Source: Porphyra umbilicalis
Taxonomy: Eukaryota > Rhodophyta > Bangiophyceae > Bangiales > Bangiaceae
Length of the DNA: 44,829 nt
Assembly: GCA_002049455.2 (NCBI GenBank)
Contig: KV919227.1
Location: 1 to 44,829 of the forward strand
Direction of reading: 5' to 3'
In this document: one piece after another, positions 1-12,110 of the stretch
Position numbering within the stretch: the stretch's first letter is position 1
Layout of the letters: every line of letters starts with the position of its first letter
Program-made: the position numbers and the translations under genes
Notes under the pieces: generated by a model
Seen by the model: only the letters and a program-made list of their open reading frames with translations
The model's database searches: none
Told to the model about the DNA's origin: nothing

Positions 1-366
1 GGTTGTCAGCCTCTACCAACACTGTACGGAACTGGTCTGGAAGCACAGTGGGACCGAGTGGGACACATTACATTATCGGACCGGTGCAAAAGGCCATTGG
101 GCCGAGAAAAAAATAAAAAACCGCCATGTCTAATTTTTGGGACACGCACCATAGTTCCCTGGAATTTAGTTCCCAGGTCTTTAGGTCAAGGGTACAGTAC
201 TATACCATGAATACATCGGTTGACCAACGGGGGAGACCCCCTTTAATTTATTTTTCTTCTAGTGCACGTTGCGGGAGTACTTATGAAACCCCAGTGGGAC
301 GATTTGCTCGTTTTTTGTGGACGGAGGTCACCTCTGCGCTCCGTTTTTTCGCGAGGGAAAGGGTCA
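1..366. other. Left-edge intergenic sequence
   Basis: No gene is supported. An open frame of 112 codons crosses it but has no recognisable domain. It holds one copy of a 21-bp motif also found near 3.2 and 5.1 kb. It lies outside the left end proposed for the first transposon. Confidence 0.5.
262..282 (+). repeat. Dispersed 21-bp motif, copy A
   Basis: The motif contains GTGCACGTTGCGGGAGTACT. The same 21 bases with one change occur at 3213-3233, and with two changes at 5072-5092. A and B also share a preceding AGTAC/TACTATAC-like stretch, so the homology is longer than the core. Confidence 0.7.
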
Positions 367-1089
367 GAGCATTGTTAACCATGAGATGCTATCGTCATTA
401 TCACGCCACGTTGCTTTTCGTATCCCATGAAGGACCTGAAGTTCGATGTAACACCACTTTTTAGACGAAGAAGCTCTATTTTTGTTCGGGCTATGGAAAT
501 CGAACTCCGTACTTGATTCTGGCTTCCGCTGACCAAGAATAGCTGTGTGGCTATCGCTTTTCAATTTCGAGTCGGAATTGCTCTTAGGATAGCCGAGGCT
601 ATCTCACGGGAGTCTCTGATTGGCTCATGCGATGATTGAATCAACGACCCGCTTCACAGCAAATAGTAGCGCGTGGCTGAAACGTGTGCGCCACGTCTGC
701 AAGTTCTTTCTTGGCAGAAATGGTCGCTGTGCCGGAACATCCGCATGAGCTGTCGCACATGGCAATGGTCCTACAGCGACGCCCTTCTAGGCGTGGACGT
801 CATCAAGCGCTGCACATTTTGATCTGTTTCTTTGTCCGTCTGCAGACGAGCGTTCTCTGCGCCTTCGTTATTGTTGATACGGCTGCTCACCACAGTTGTC
901 AACTGCCGCTTCAGTGAATCAAGTCCTGGCGAAAACTATCGTCTTGATCGGGCCCAGAAAGGACGTGGTGTAAGGGATCCTGCAGGTACTTCGGCTCATG
1001 ACGGCAAAGCAGACAACCGCTGACGTACATGTGGCTGTCTAAGGACGCGGACTTGATTCTAGCATGCAATTGCCGACAGAGATAGCCTG

Positions 1090-2870
1090 AGTTGATGACA
1101 ATGCTCTCAGTGGACGTCCACCGCGTTGCGTGCCAAGTGCCGAAGGCTGTGCTCATCTTCATCGCCGGCACGGAGCGCGGACGTGGTTGTCGCCTCAGTA
1201 TCCGGTTGGAGACACCCGTGAGGGGGGGTGGTGCGTTCACGACGTCGTGGAGCAGGTCTGGGGTCGTAATTTTTGGATATTTGGTGCCAGGGCAAGGTGG
1301 GGGTGCTGGAGAGGGGGTCGTTCGTGGGAGGTCGTTTGAATTTGAACGGTGCGGGCCGAGCGGTCGCGGCAAGCGGGAAAGTGATTCTGACGCGGAGCCG
1401 CCTAGGTAAGTCTCTAGGTCAAGCAGGCACTTTCCAGGCCTTCAGACTGGGTCTCATGGTCGCAGACGTGGGGCGCTGGGTAGGGGAGCGGGGGCGGGGC
1501 AGTGGTGGACATGGTGGTTGCCAAGGTAAAGTTCGTGAGCTGATTGATGCGGATGAAGGTGGTGGTGGTAGCGCGTGGGGAGCGGGGGGGGGGGGACTAG
1601 GATGTACGCTGGTTGTTGTCAAGGCGGCCTGGGCAACATGCGTAGCGCGCCCCCCGTAAAGGGGGGGCCAAAGGCGCGGGGCGGTGTCGCGGCGGCCAGT
1701 CCGGCGGCGGTAGCGGCAGGGGCCGTGCGGCGGCGGTGACGCGGCAGCTGCGCCGCGGAGGTTGCGGCGCGGAGAGGGTGGACTCTTTTTTCCGCTTCCC
1801 AGTGCCACAGCAGCGGTACGACGATGACGTCACGGTCGCGGCGCGCCAATCGCCCGTGTGCGCGCGCTGCTTTGCCAACAGGCGGTCAAGCCAGCCGTCG
1901 TCACAGCCACCGCCTCCGCCTACCGTCGCGTCCCCGCCGCACGGCGCTGCCGCGCGTCGCTGGCGGCAGCGGCGCCACCGCTGTCGCGACCACGGCAGCC
2001 CTGGCGGCGAAACGCAACCTGTAGCCGCCGGACCTGCCGTCGCACGAGCCTTCTCCCGCCGCCGGTTGCGGGCTGCGCCCCGTGCCGCCCGACGGCGCTG
2101 GCGGCGCGACTGCCGAGCTTAAAGACGCAGTGGCCTTGCACCCCCCCCCCTCTGTCCTTCCCCGTCGCGCGGCTGTTGCCCATCAACCACGCACAGAGGG
2201 CACTCTCTCGAGGTTGCTGCTCGCCATGGCGGCGGCGGCGACGGCGCCCGCCGCCCGCCGGGCCGCTGCCGGCCTGCGGGCAACCGATTGGGTGTGCCTC
2301 GGCTGCGGCGACCGCTACCTTCGGCGGGTCTGCCTCGGGGTGGCCGCAGGGCCGCGGCCGCCGCGGTCACGGGCACCAGCCGTACCCCCGCCGCCACGGA
2401 CAGCGGCACCGCCGCAGGCCCGTACACAGGCGACATCCCCCCCCCCCCTCCCACCGACCGCGCCGCGCGCCGCGCGCCGCCATCCGCCACCTCACCGGCA
2501 GCACTGCCGACGGTGCCCCCCAGCCGCAGATCCGCTACCACCGCGCGCCAAGCTTTGAGGGCGGCCGCGGCGGCGGACGACACCCACGGCGGCCGCGCGG
2601 AAGCCGCGCAACCCAGGTGCCGGCGGCGGCCGCAGCCGCTGTGCCACAACCCCTTGCAGCCGCCGCACACCACCACCCCCACCCGCGCCGCCGCGCACGC
2701 ACTCGCCACTCTCGACGCCCCACAGCGTAGCGCACCTCGGGGACACGTCGATGGTGGCGGCGCCGGCGGCGGCGGCAGCGGCGGCGTCGGCGGCGGCGCC
2801 CACTTCTCGTGGCGGCGGCCGCCACGGGCGACGCTGCTGCCGGTCAGCAGCTGATTCTAAGTGGGGTGGG
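1090..2870. other. GC-rich low-complexity segment, no gene
   Basis: This stretch is dominated by GGC/GCC/CGG trinucleotide runs. Open frames exist in most of the six frames (the longest about 290 codons) because stop codons are rare in such DNA. Their products are Pro/Arg/Ala-rich with no domain. I see no supported gene. Confidence 0.6.
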
Positions 2871-3130
2871 GGGGGCCGATGAACACGCCTGCAGCGTGTC
2901 CTCCGGCAGTTTGATTGCCTCGGAGGGGGGCTGGGGGTGGCCACCTAAGTGATGACGAGCATTGCTTCGCCGTGATGGACGCTTAGGACATCGTTCACGG
3001 GGCAAAGACGGCGAAAAGAGCCACGCCACAGTAGATAAAAAGAAACAGAGGCCACTCACACGTCGTGCCGTTGACTGGACATTGCTTTGAATTACCTGGA
3101 CACTCTTACTTCCTTTTGTTTCGAAAATGA

Positions 3131-3233
3131 AGACCAGGGTATTTTCGCGAAGGCGCCCGCAGTACAAGGTACTATACACACCCGCACGTTGAAAACTAAG
3201 TTGCCTTTTCCAGTGCATGTTGCGGGAGTACTT
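3131..3233 (+). repeat. Dispersed repeat, copy B (two blocks)
   Basis: A first block around CCAGGGTATTTTCGCGAA is followed by the 21-bp core at 3213-3233. Both blocks recur at 5042-5092, where the spacer is only about 5 bp instead of about 57 bp, so copy C looks deleted relative to B. Confidence 0.65.
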
Positions 3234-3499
3234 GACCAAAACCGTTCCGAGCGGGCCTTTTTGCGGCCTACGTTATCCGGCGATGTCCCCAGTTTGTCGC
3301 TTGACGATGGAAATAGGCGCATAGGTCCGCCCGACCATCGTACGAGTTTCTCGAGGTGGCGACATCTTCAACGTCCGTACGGTCCGAGGGAGCAGATCGT
3401 GGTTAAAAAGGTACCTAAGGGCAAGTGCGGTGTTTACAGGGTCGTGGGGGCAGGTGGAAGCGTCCACGAACGGCCTTGACGTCACAAGTCCGCGGTAGA

Positions 3500-5010
3500 T
3501 GGCTCAAATCGGGGGCTGGGGGCTCTGTGGGAGGTGTCCGTTTTGAGTTTTCAAACGGGGGGTCGTGCCGGCGCTGAATGCGTGGCGGTCTCCGTAGTCG
3601 CGTACGCTCCCGCAACAAGCCGGGCTGCGAGCTGTTAGGTCGGACGTCAACGGCATTGGGCGGCGGTTGGGGCGGCCTGGGCACTGTCTCGAGCGTTTGA
3701 GCGTGGGTCGACCACATGTAGGAGCCGCGGGGAGGGGCGGGTGGAGGTCACATGGCACGGCATGGAGGGGTGTCGCTTGCGTGGGGCTGTGGCTGACCTC
3801 GGACGGGGCGTTGGTTCTGCTGCTGTAATATGAATCGTGGTGATGGTGGCGAGCTTCATCAAAGCAGTCGCGGGAAGCGTCCTGCGTTCGGGTGCCACGT
3901 CGCCACGGCGGTCACCGTCGGCTCGGCGCTGCCGCTGCGGTCCACCCCCGTCGACGTGGCCACGCCCGCCCTTGGGGTGATGACCTTCCCCAATTTGCGG
4001 GGGGGGGGGTGGAACTCGACCGCGCCATACGGCGCGGGGGTCGCGTCGTTGTCACCGCGTCGGCGGACGCGGAGGGGGGGGCGTGCGCCGCCTATCGGCG
4101 GGCGTTTAGGCGTGCCCATTGCCGGCCGCGCGCACCGGGCGGTGGCCGCCGCCGCGGGGTACCGCGTCGCCGTGGATGAGCGCCGCACGTTCTTGGGGGA
4201 GGCCGCCGCCGACGTCACGGCATCGGCGGCGGCGGGTGCGAGGGTGGGGGTGGGCAGAGGGGGGGGGGTGGAGGATCAGTGTGCGGGTGACCTCCGGAGG
4301 GGGCCGTTGGCCCCGTGGGGGGGAGACGCCTGCGGGGGACTCCACGCCGCCGCACTCGTTGGGTACTCGACGGTGGATGGGGCGGGCGTGGCGGAGGGAG
4401 GGGAAAAGCCGCCGCAGTTGCGGTGGCTCGGGCGCTTATGGCGCACGCCACCGGCGGCGGGTGAGGGGGAGACGGACGGCGACGGCAGCACTGGTGGGCA
4501 TGCCGACGGCGCGGGCGGCTTTGCCGCGGCGCGGGTGGCTTTGCAAGCGGCGCGGGCGGGCTTCACGACGTTGTGGCCACGGCGGCGGCGGTGGCGTCGG
4601 CGGCTTAGCCGCTGCCGCCGTCGCTGTCGCCCAACGTTGTCACCACGGGGCTGCGGGTGAGCTGAGGAGCCCACCGGCAGCGGCCGGTGAAGCCGCGGCG
4701 CCACCTGTTCGGACCCCGCCTGTCGCTTGGGATGTCGTCCCTGTGTGGAGGGGGCACGACGGCCAACGCAGCAGCGGCGGCCGCGCCGTCTGCCGCCTCT
4801 CCCGCGGAACCATATGTGTTCCTTGCTCCGAACAGGATTGCTAGCGACGCACCGCCGCCGGCGCCGTCTGGCTTGGGTGGCGGCGGCGGCGGTAGCGGAG
4901 GCGGTGGCGGCGGCGCGTCTTTCGTCGGCAGGTGGTTTCCTGGCTGGTGGCCGCCGTTCTTCAGTGGCAGCGGCCGTTCGCCACGGCGGCGGCGGACGCT
5001 GCCCATCTTT
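3500..5010. other. Second GC-rich low-complexity segment, no gene
   Basis: GGC/GCG-rich, with open frames in all directions and no recognisable protein domain. It is bracketed by repeat copies B and C, as the segment at 1.1-2.9 kb is bracketed by A and B. This hints at large, degenerate tandem units. Confidence 0.5.
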
Positions 5011-5041
5011 CGTCTTGTGAAGAGGTTTTTTTCGTTTCGCA

Positions 5042-5092
5042 AGTCCAGGGTGTTTTCGCGAACGCGCTTTCATGCACGTTGCGGAAGTACTT
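5042..5092 (+). repeat. Dispersed repeat, copy C (shortened)
   Basis: It contains CCAGGGTGTTTTCGCGAA followed within about 5 bp by the 21-bp core with two substitutions. It runs in the same orientation as copies A and B. Confidence 0.65.
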
Positions 5093-5801
5093 CCGAAAAC
5101 GCGGGGTGGCCGCGGAAAGACCTAGCACGGCTCAGGCGGACGTTGCCGTACGATGAATCCGACATGGTTAGAAGCTTCACTCTGCAACGTACATCTGCAT
5201 GTGTTTTGGCAGCATGGCAGTGCGTTGCGCGTTTGTGAGATCCAACCATGTGAAGAAAGGGTTTTTTCTCTTTCAGATGGCTTGAAACGGGGGGTCCGTG
5301 CTTCAGACAAGCTGGAAACAAGGATGCGAGCTGCATATGACCGAGTTAGGTGAGGAACTGACAGCGTAATTGGTGGAACCTGCTCTGAGATGCTCTAGAC
5401 GGTGTTTTTGTTCCTCAAAATTTTGAACGCTCAGGAGAGGGACAAGATCGGGGACAGCCGAGACGCGTGGAATGTGGCGTCACCGTGGCGCGCAGTGACT
5501 GACGCGGGACGTCGCGAGTGGCGTGACTCAGCTGCCCGCGTTGCGCAGTGCGCGGGCCTGTGATGAGGAGAGGGCGGCGCCGTGCGTGTGGCCCGTGCGA
5601 GGGGGTGGTGGTGTCGCGGTGTCCAAGCTGGCCCTGCGAGACGTCGCACAGCTGACCGCGCGGTACGTTGTGGGGGAAGGAGACCGAACAGGGGGGTACG
5701 TTGGGGGGGTTATGGAGGGGTTGAACGACCGTGGGGCTGGAGGGGGAGGGAGGTGAAGACGCCGCTGGCTTGCCGGTGGTGTGGAATGAATAAGGTTGGT
5801 G

Positions 5802-6364
5802 CGGGCCGCGTTGCACGTGAGGATGTGCTCCAGCTCCTCGGCATTGGGACGCCGCAGATACATCGGTTCTCACTTGTCAATAATAAAGTGCGTCAGGCGG
5901 CGGGTGTACATATCAATGGTGGAGCGGGAAAGGCGACAGTACTCGTTAGCGCGGTCAAAGGGCTCTCCATACCCAAGCGCCCTCAACGCGGCAGACACCT
6001 TCTGAATGGCATGGGCCTGCGAGCGACCGGTGGCGTTGACAGTGCGCCTTCACATGGGCTCGTTGCAAATAGCTCGGAACATACGGTTGAAAACCGACCG
6101 TGGCAAGCGGAAACGCTCCTCAAACGCGTCCTCGCCGTAGACCGGTGGCGCTCCGTCTACACCAAAATAATCTCGCAAAATGGCATGCGCACCTAGGTCA
6201 AAATCGCGAGGCCGGTTCGGGCGACGGCCTGGACGGGAGCCTCCAACGCGCTTGTGCAAGCGTCCTGCTCGCACCGAGAGAAGCGCACGGCGCACGGAGA
6301 GGGTGGCTCGAGCCCCAAGCACGACGGCTATCTGCAGCTCATTCTCAGCTACGGCGTCGTCCAT
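5802..6364 (-). pseudogene. Truncated PIF/Harbinger transposase relic
   Basis: The N-terminal ~190 residues align with the transposase at 15572 in this window. Shared blocks are a GRRPN-type basic segment, AILRDYFG, a Y/F-rich FEERFRLPRSV block, NATGR-QAH-QKV, YGEP-DR-NEY-RLS-STI and YLRRP-EEL-ILT-NA. The start is the ATG at 6364-6362, giving MDD as in the relative. Two in-frame TGA codons interrupt it, at positions where the relative has Phe. Similarity stops after the NAAR motif, before the first catalytic Asp, so all DDE residues are missing. This is a dead, 3'-truncated copy. What lies between 5400 and 5800 is not recognisable. Confidence 0.85.
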
Positions 6365-7097
6365 GATCCACGGGCCTGGCGCGGGCCGGAAAACTCAAAG
6401 CGGGATCATGAAGAGAAAATGAGAGAGGGAAGAAGACGGTGCCCACGACGGGAGCATGTCGTCGTGCGCACGACGTCGGCATGCGTCGTGCCGTGCGCGT
6501 CGCGCACCCGGTGCCGGTTGACGGTGCATATACCGTGCCCAGGCGTCCTGGACAGGTAGTGCCCCCTGTCACCGCCTTCCCCACAATTTGGACACTGTGA
6601 TGGGGGTGCGTCGAGCGCGACCCGCCCGCCACCTGGCCAACGAGGCCTTTTCAGTGGGGTACAGCGGTGGGCACCCCCTGCTGCGCGCCCTCCTGCGCGC
6701 CCTGGTGGCCAGGAAGCGAGGCTCTCGACCCGATCGGCCACCCAGAGGCGATCAGCCACTACAAGCAGAAACAGGTCCGCCAGCCGCATGACACAACGTG
6801 GCGACGCGTTGGGAGCGACCGGCCTCCACGGGGCCGTCATGCAGTGCATGCGAATCTCGTCAGTTGACAGCACGCGGCACGCTTGCAAGAGTGGTCCTGC
6901 TGGTGTTTCTCCGGCTCGTTATGCGGCCTCGAACGAGGCTGTGTCGGATGGTTGTCTGGAGTGAGAGTTTCTGTACGGCCCCTACGTCCAACATTTTGGT
7001 CGCACAGATCGATACTCGGCAGCGAAACGTGCGCCACTCGCCTGCGATGTCACACGATGACTAGTTTTAGGTTGGCTGGTTTTTGACCGGGGTCGGT

Positions 7098-7145
7098 CGC
7101 GTGATGGGCACGAATCACCACCGCGTGATGGGCACGAATCACCCG
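7098..7145 (+). repeat. 24-bp tandem duplication
   Basis: Two near-identical 24-bp units, each containing GTGATGGGCACGAATCAC, which can itself fold into a short GTGAT/ATCAC hairpin. Confidence 0.85.
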
Positions 7146-7459
7146 GGCCGCCGACGGCCCAGCGCCAAAACCAGACGGTGCGATCAAGAGTGTCACACGT
7201 GGTGACCATCACGATCGTCTCGGAGCTCTCCTGAGCCAGTGACAGCGCTTCATTTCGCCTAAAATGGGCCGGCCCCGTTCGGACCGGTTGGTAATCGGCC
7301 TCTGACGTCCCCAAATCTGGCTTCTATGAGGAAGCCCACCCTTGATTCGCGACTGCCTCCGAATTCACCTCTCGGTTATCCGGTTGGACTTATCTCGGCG
7401 CTGTCAATCGTTTCTGGCCCGTTTGCGGAGGTTCTGCATACGGGACGTTGTCGGTGGTG

Positions 7460-7508
7460 CTATTGCAGACCGCCCAATTTTGGCCGATGCGAACAGGAAC
7501 ACAAGCAC
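7460..7508 (+). repeat. 49-bp inverted repeat, left arm
   Basis: It begins CTATTGCAGACCGCCCAATT and matches the reverse complement of 8881-8929 at 47 of 49 positions. Similarity stops sharply on both sides. I found no matching target duplication outside the arms, so whether the 1.47-kb span is a mobile element is unresolved. Confidence 0.85.
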
Positions 7509-7830
7509 AAGGGGGACGAGAACAAGAGTGCGAAGTACGGACTGACAGCCTTTAAGGACCAAATCACAGTACATCTCAGGCTCCATTTTTGGAAACATCT
7601 GAGTGAGAATAGAGCTGTCAGAGAATTGATGAACGGGGGACTGCCCTGGCTCCCCTTCTACGGGTGATTTGGTCCGAACATGACTCGAAAAGATCTGAAG
7701 GTCGCACAAGGTGCACCGCACTATTGTCGCAGTGCACGTCTCTCAGGCCATTCTGCCTGGATCTGGCCTGTCTTGCAGAACTTCGGGGCCCCGGAGCCCG
7801 CATCTGATGCGGATCCGAGGCGGAACGCCC

Positions 7831-7880
7831 GAGAAACGACGAGAAACGACGAGAAACGAAGGGAAACGAAGGGAAACGAC
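7831..7880 (+). repeat. 10-bp microsatellite (about five units)
   Basis: Five consecutive decamers of the form GAGAAACGAC / GGGAAACGAA. Confidence 0.9.
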
Positions 7881-8880
7881 GGGACTGCCCGAATGACCTG
7901 GGTCGGGCCGCAGCACACGCCGACTGTCGGAAGGGGACCCTCTTTACAGCTCCACACCTGCTGATTGGCTGGGACGCAAGATCCTTGCACATTTAATTCG
8001 GTCGCTAATTGGCTGTCCGTTGCTGCTCGCGCGTTGTCGTCTTCGTCTTCGCGGCGCTGCTGTCCCCCCCCCCCCAAGTGGCGCAACAGTTGGGATCATT
8101 GCTCACGCCCCGGCAAAAGAGGGGGAAAGACTACCCACGTAGCGGGAGAGTGACCAAAGAGGGAAGAAAAAGACGCCGCGTCTGCCTGTGTTGTTTTTGA
8201 GTGCGATCCAGGGCATGCGCAGATTTGACTCTTCACGCCCTCCCACCCCCACCGCCGCTGTCCACGCCGCTCGCCAGAACCCCCCACTGAGCGTGAACCA
8301 GAATGCCCCATGTTTCCCAGACGCGCCTACATGAACGGCGGACACAAACAAGGGAGGGGGGGGGGCACATGGACGACTCAAGCAGAGAGTACAGGCTGAT
8401 GACACACCATGTTCACCACCGATGTCGCGCGCTACAGGGAAGGGGCCAAAATTTACAACAAAAGCACACAGAGACAAGCAAAGCAGCACAGCATCAACGA
8501 TCGCGCCTGCCGCCATGCAATGAGCACCCGTGCGCCCCCCCCCCCCTCCCCGCCCCCCCCCGAAAAGAGAAGCGGACCCCCTGGAGTGTGCGCGAACGAC
8601 GCATACCTCCGTGAGACACCCTGTCCCAGCAAAAGGGCGACAGCTGCCCGCGATCGGCGGAGCGACGGGGGCGCCGGCGATAGTGACGGGCGGGGGCAAC
8701 CGTGGGGGGGGGGTGGGGGGGTGCGGCGCAGCTGTCGGCACGACGGCGGCCGCGTCCCCGACCGCCGGGTCTTGTACCGGCTCCAGATTCAATTTAATTT
8801 ACTCGCCGACTTGCTGTGAAACATACCTGGATAAATGCGATATAAGTGCGGAGTTATCAAAAATGTTTGAAAACACATGA

Positions 8881-8929
8881 GTGCTTGTGTTCTTGTTCGG
8901 ATCGGCCAAAATTGGGCGGTCTGCAATAG
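8881..8929 (-). repeat. 49-bp inverted repeat, right arm
   Basis: Partner of 7460-7508 in opposite orientation, with two mismatches. The span between the arms carries the decamer microsatellite and long C and G runs but no supported gene. Confidence 0.85.
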
Positions 8930-9631
8930 TTTCCGCATATGGTGCCAGGTTACACACGTGGGGACGCGTGGTCCATATTATTACGATAATGGACATTGTT
9001 AGGATTGCTCTTAGAGCATCTCCACCAATGGAGCCAACCGTCCAACCCAATGGCCACGTGGGCGCAACGTGTGACGCTGTCACTGGCTCTCCAAAGGCAG
9101 AGCCAAAACTAAGCAGATCACGTTTCAAACTTGGGCTCGCCTCGACGTCTCTGGCGGCGGGCCTCTTTTGTGGCACGCCAGTATTCCCACAGACGCACTA
9201 CAGAGAATCTCCATGACTGCCAGATCGTCTCGCAAATGTCTGCAAGCCACGGGTCACGCTTTCCATTGGCTTACGTGGTCAGAACAGGGAACCAGGCGTT
9301 GGCCAAACGACTCGGGGCGTCTCCAAACAGGCCTAGTTGGAGTGGCGTTGCCGTTCAAGCTCCAAAAGAAGGGCGATCCCGCGAGGCCACCACGAGATGT
9401 ATTAAGGGATTGAAACATGTGAGGAGTGCTATTTTTGGGCCGTCAGAGCAAACCTAGCAATGATGGACTAACGAAACGTGTCTCTTTTATTGGTGCAACG
9501 TGTCTATATTCGCTTATTGGTCCACGATCCACGCTCTCGTCAATGTAACACTGCCCGAAGGAACGAGATTTACCACAATGAATTGAGACAATTACATCTC
9601 GGTCCCATAGTCCGGGTGACACAATAAATGC

Positions 9632-10104
9632 TGTAGTACAATGAATCGCGATCACCTCGGAGAGGAGGGAAGTACCGGCCGTCCTAGCCGCTCGTGCGTC
9701 ACCCGCTATGGGACTCGAGGTCCAGGAAGTCAGGCCGACCGGAACGCCAAGACAAACAGGCACGGTTTACCTGCCGGCGACGACGGTGCCTCCCACCGTC
9801 GTCGCCCTTCGTCCTTAAAGGGCGGAAACCGCTGCGCGGGGACCGGGGCCACTAGTTGGCCCGGTCCCGCGCTGCCAAATACCTACGATGCAGATAGCTC
9901 CCTCCAATGCATGACACTACCCAATCTGGATTGACACACCCCGCTGTCAGCACCGGACAATCCGACGAGCTCACCCAGACACGTGCGCCGCAGGCGCTCA
10001 CACGCCGCAGTGGCACGCCACAAAGGCGACACACCACCGACCACCCGGCTGCCGAGCACCAGCGCCCACAGCCACGAGTACAACGCCTCTGGCGTAGTAC
10101 TACA
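9632..10104 (+). repeat. Left LTR (473 bp)
   Basis: Starts TGTAGTAC and ends GTACTACA, a perfect 8-bp terminal inverted repeat. By eye it differs from the other LTR at five positions with no length change (about 98.9% identity), so the insertion is fairly recent. Confidence 0.95.
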
Positions 10105-10370
10105 TCCCCCCCATCCGAGACTGCGGCGTCCGCGCCGCACGACGGGGACCGTCCACAGCGAATCGACGCGCAAGACAGGGGATCAGAAGAACCGCCAAAG
10201 ACGGGGTGGCCACCGAGATTCCCCTAGCCCAGGAGGGAAGGCCATGCCGTCGCGCACCTGACCCGGCCAACGACGTGCGACACCAACGACGGGCAGGCCC
10301 CCGGCGAGGTAGGCGAAAATTGCCCAACCACGGCAAAGGACAACGAGGGCGCCGCTCCGCAACCCTCGGG

Positions 10371-11030
10371 CAAGACGGCCGCCGATTGGTCCGCACTTGA
10401 TCCGGCAGCGCCGCCGCAGAGGACCGAAAATCTTGCAACGGCGCCGCCGCGCCCCAGCGCCGCGCCAGCGGAAGCACCCCGTCGTTGCCGCCGCCGCCGC
10501 CGCCCGCCAGGGGCGGCGCGCCCCCACGCCGAGGGCGTTGCGGCCCCCGACTTCCCCCTACACCAGGGGGGAAGCGCGCCTCGCGGAGCCCGCGCCGCCG
10601 GCGTCACAGCGCGAATCGGACGACGGGAAGACCTCCCCCCGTCGACGTCACCGCGCCCGTTGACGACGACGGGGGCAGACGAAGACGCGCGTCGCGCGCC
10701 GGCGGCAAGACGGCCGCCGATTGGTCCGCGCTTGATCCGGCGGCGCCGCCGCAGAGGACCGAAAATCTTGCAACGGCGCCGCCGCGCCCCAGCGCCGCGC
10801 CGGCGGAAGCACCCCGTCGTTGCCGCCGCCGCCGCCGCCCGCCAGGGGCGGCGCGCCCCCACGCCGAGGGCGTTGCGGCCCCCGACTTCCCCCTACGCCA
10901 GGGGGGAAGCGCGCCTCGCGTAGCCCGCGCCGCCGGCGTCACAGCGCGAATCGGACGACGGGAAGACCTCCCCCCGTCGGCGTCACCGCGCCCGCCGACG
11001 ACGACGTGGGGCTCACGAAGACGCGCTGCC
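10371..11030 (+). repeat. 335-bp tandem duplication inside the LTR element
   Basis: The segment from 10371 is repeated from 10706 with a constant offset of 335 bp and only scattered substitutions. It starts CAAGACGGCCGCCGATTGGT and runs through a CGACGAAGACGCGC-like end. The short divergence suggests a recent duplication. Confidence 0.9.
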
Positions 11031-11500
11031 TGCGCCGGCCGCGATGGTTTCGCGTATGGCTTGAAGGCTTGGTTTTGCTCCGACGGGACCCCGGCGCGCC
11101 CCTCGTGCGACCTCGTCGCCGTCGATTTGCGACAACCAGCCGAGCAACGCGCGCCGCGCGCGACGCCGACTAGACGCATTCCCGCGATCGGGTCGACTGC
11201 CCGTCCCCAAGCAGCATTCGCCCCCTCTCGGTTCAGGCGCTCGCTCCAATGAGCGCCCGCCCCGGCGGGGCTGTCCAGCAACGACCGCGTCAGCATCGCA
11301 CCATGTTCAGTTCCATGTCAGGCAGAAGGTAGGCGGCGATGTCGATGATCGACCATGGTTCCACCAAATCTGGCGGCGTCGAGGCCGCCCCGACTCAGTC
11401 GCCGTTTCACGGCGCAGGGCGGACTGGGCGAGTGTGTCGACGACCGTCATGGGCGTCGCCCCCCGTCCCCTTCTCAATGTAGCCGACCGTCGCAGCTCCG

Positions 11501-12110
11501 CCGTCCCACCACGCATCGCTGCGAGCCGGCACCGCCCCCTCCCGGGCGGAGCGCTGGTCACGAATCAGCGCCCGCCCCAGAGGGACGGCTCGTTGCTACG
11601 CGTGCCGGCGGGGCTGGTTCCGTCGGCTCGATCTCGGGTCGGGGGAAGAGGACGGCGACGCCGATGTCCGCCCGTCGCGCCGCCGAATCCGATCGCGTCG
11701 ACGACGCCCTTGATCGGTCGCCGTCAACGACTCAGCCGTCGACGCCGCCGGCGCACCGCCGCCGTCGTCGACGACCATCCGTCCTCGGGGATGCCCTGCG
11801 TTGCTCATGAGCGACAATCCCGCTCAGGGCCGTCACTCGCCGCTGGGCCTCTGCCCTCGCGGTCGTCCCTACGACACGGAGACGGACATGCCGCGTGCGC
11901 CGACGTCCGGCACGGGCGTCGCCCCTTCTTCTCCTCAATGGGACCGGCCGTGGCGGCTCCGCCGTCCCACCACGCATCGCTGCGAGCCAGCACCCCGGCG
12001 GAGCGCTGGTAACGAATCAGCGCCCGCCCCAGAGGGACGGCTCGTTGCTACGCGTGCCGACGGCGCCGGTTCCGTCGGCCCGATCTCACGTCGGGGGAAG
12101 AGGACGACCA
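11501..12110 (+). repeat. Internal direct repeat, offset about 461 bp
   Basis: The block starting CCGTCCCACCACGCATCGCT at 11501 recurs at 11962, followed in both by CGGAGCGCTGGT and CAGAGGGACGGCTCGTTGCT, with a deletion in the second copy. Confidence 0.8.

Larger units (their letters stand above)
367..9010. mobile_element. Candidate old PIF/Harbinger element (degenerate ends)
   Basis: The left end starts GAGCATTGTTAACCATG. The right end, read inward on the minus strand, starts GAGCAATCCTAACAATG. Ungapped, the first 35 positions share about 23 bases, including a TATCGTnATnAT block at positions 24-35. The flanking trinucleotides are TCA on the left and TTA on the right, so the target duplication is imperfect. 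All other Harbinger-like ends in this window also start GAGCA. A transposase relic of the same family lies inside on the minus strand. The ends are too diverged to be certain; the relic could belong to a different, smaller element. Confidence 0.4.

Noticed and set aside
9641..9934. 97-codon frame present identically in both LTRs
   Set aside because: It is conserved only because the LTRs are recent duplicates. No known protein feature.
10485..11296. Long frames on both strands inside the LTR element
   Set aside because: No gag, protease, reverse transcriptase or integrase motif. Arg/Pro/Ala-rich composition is expected of stop-poor GC-rich DNA.
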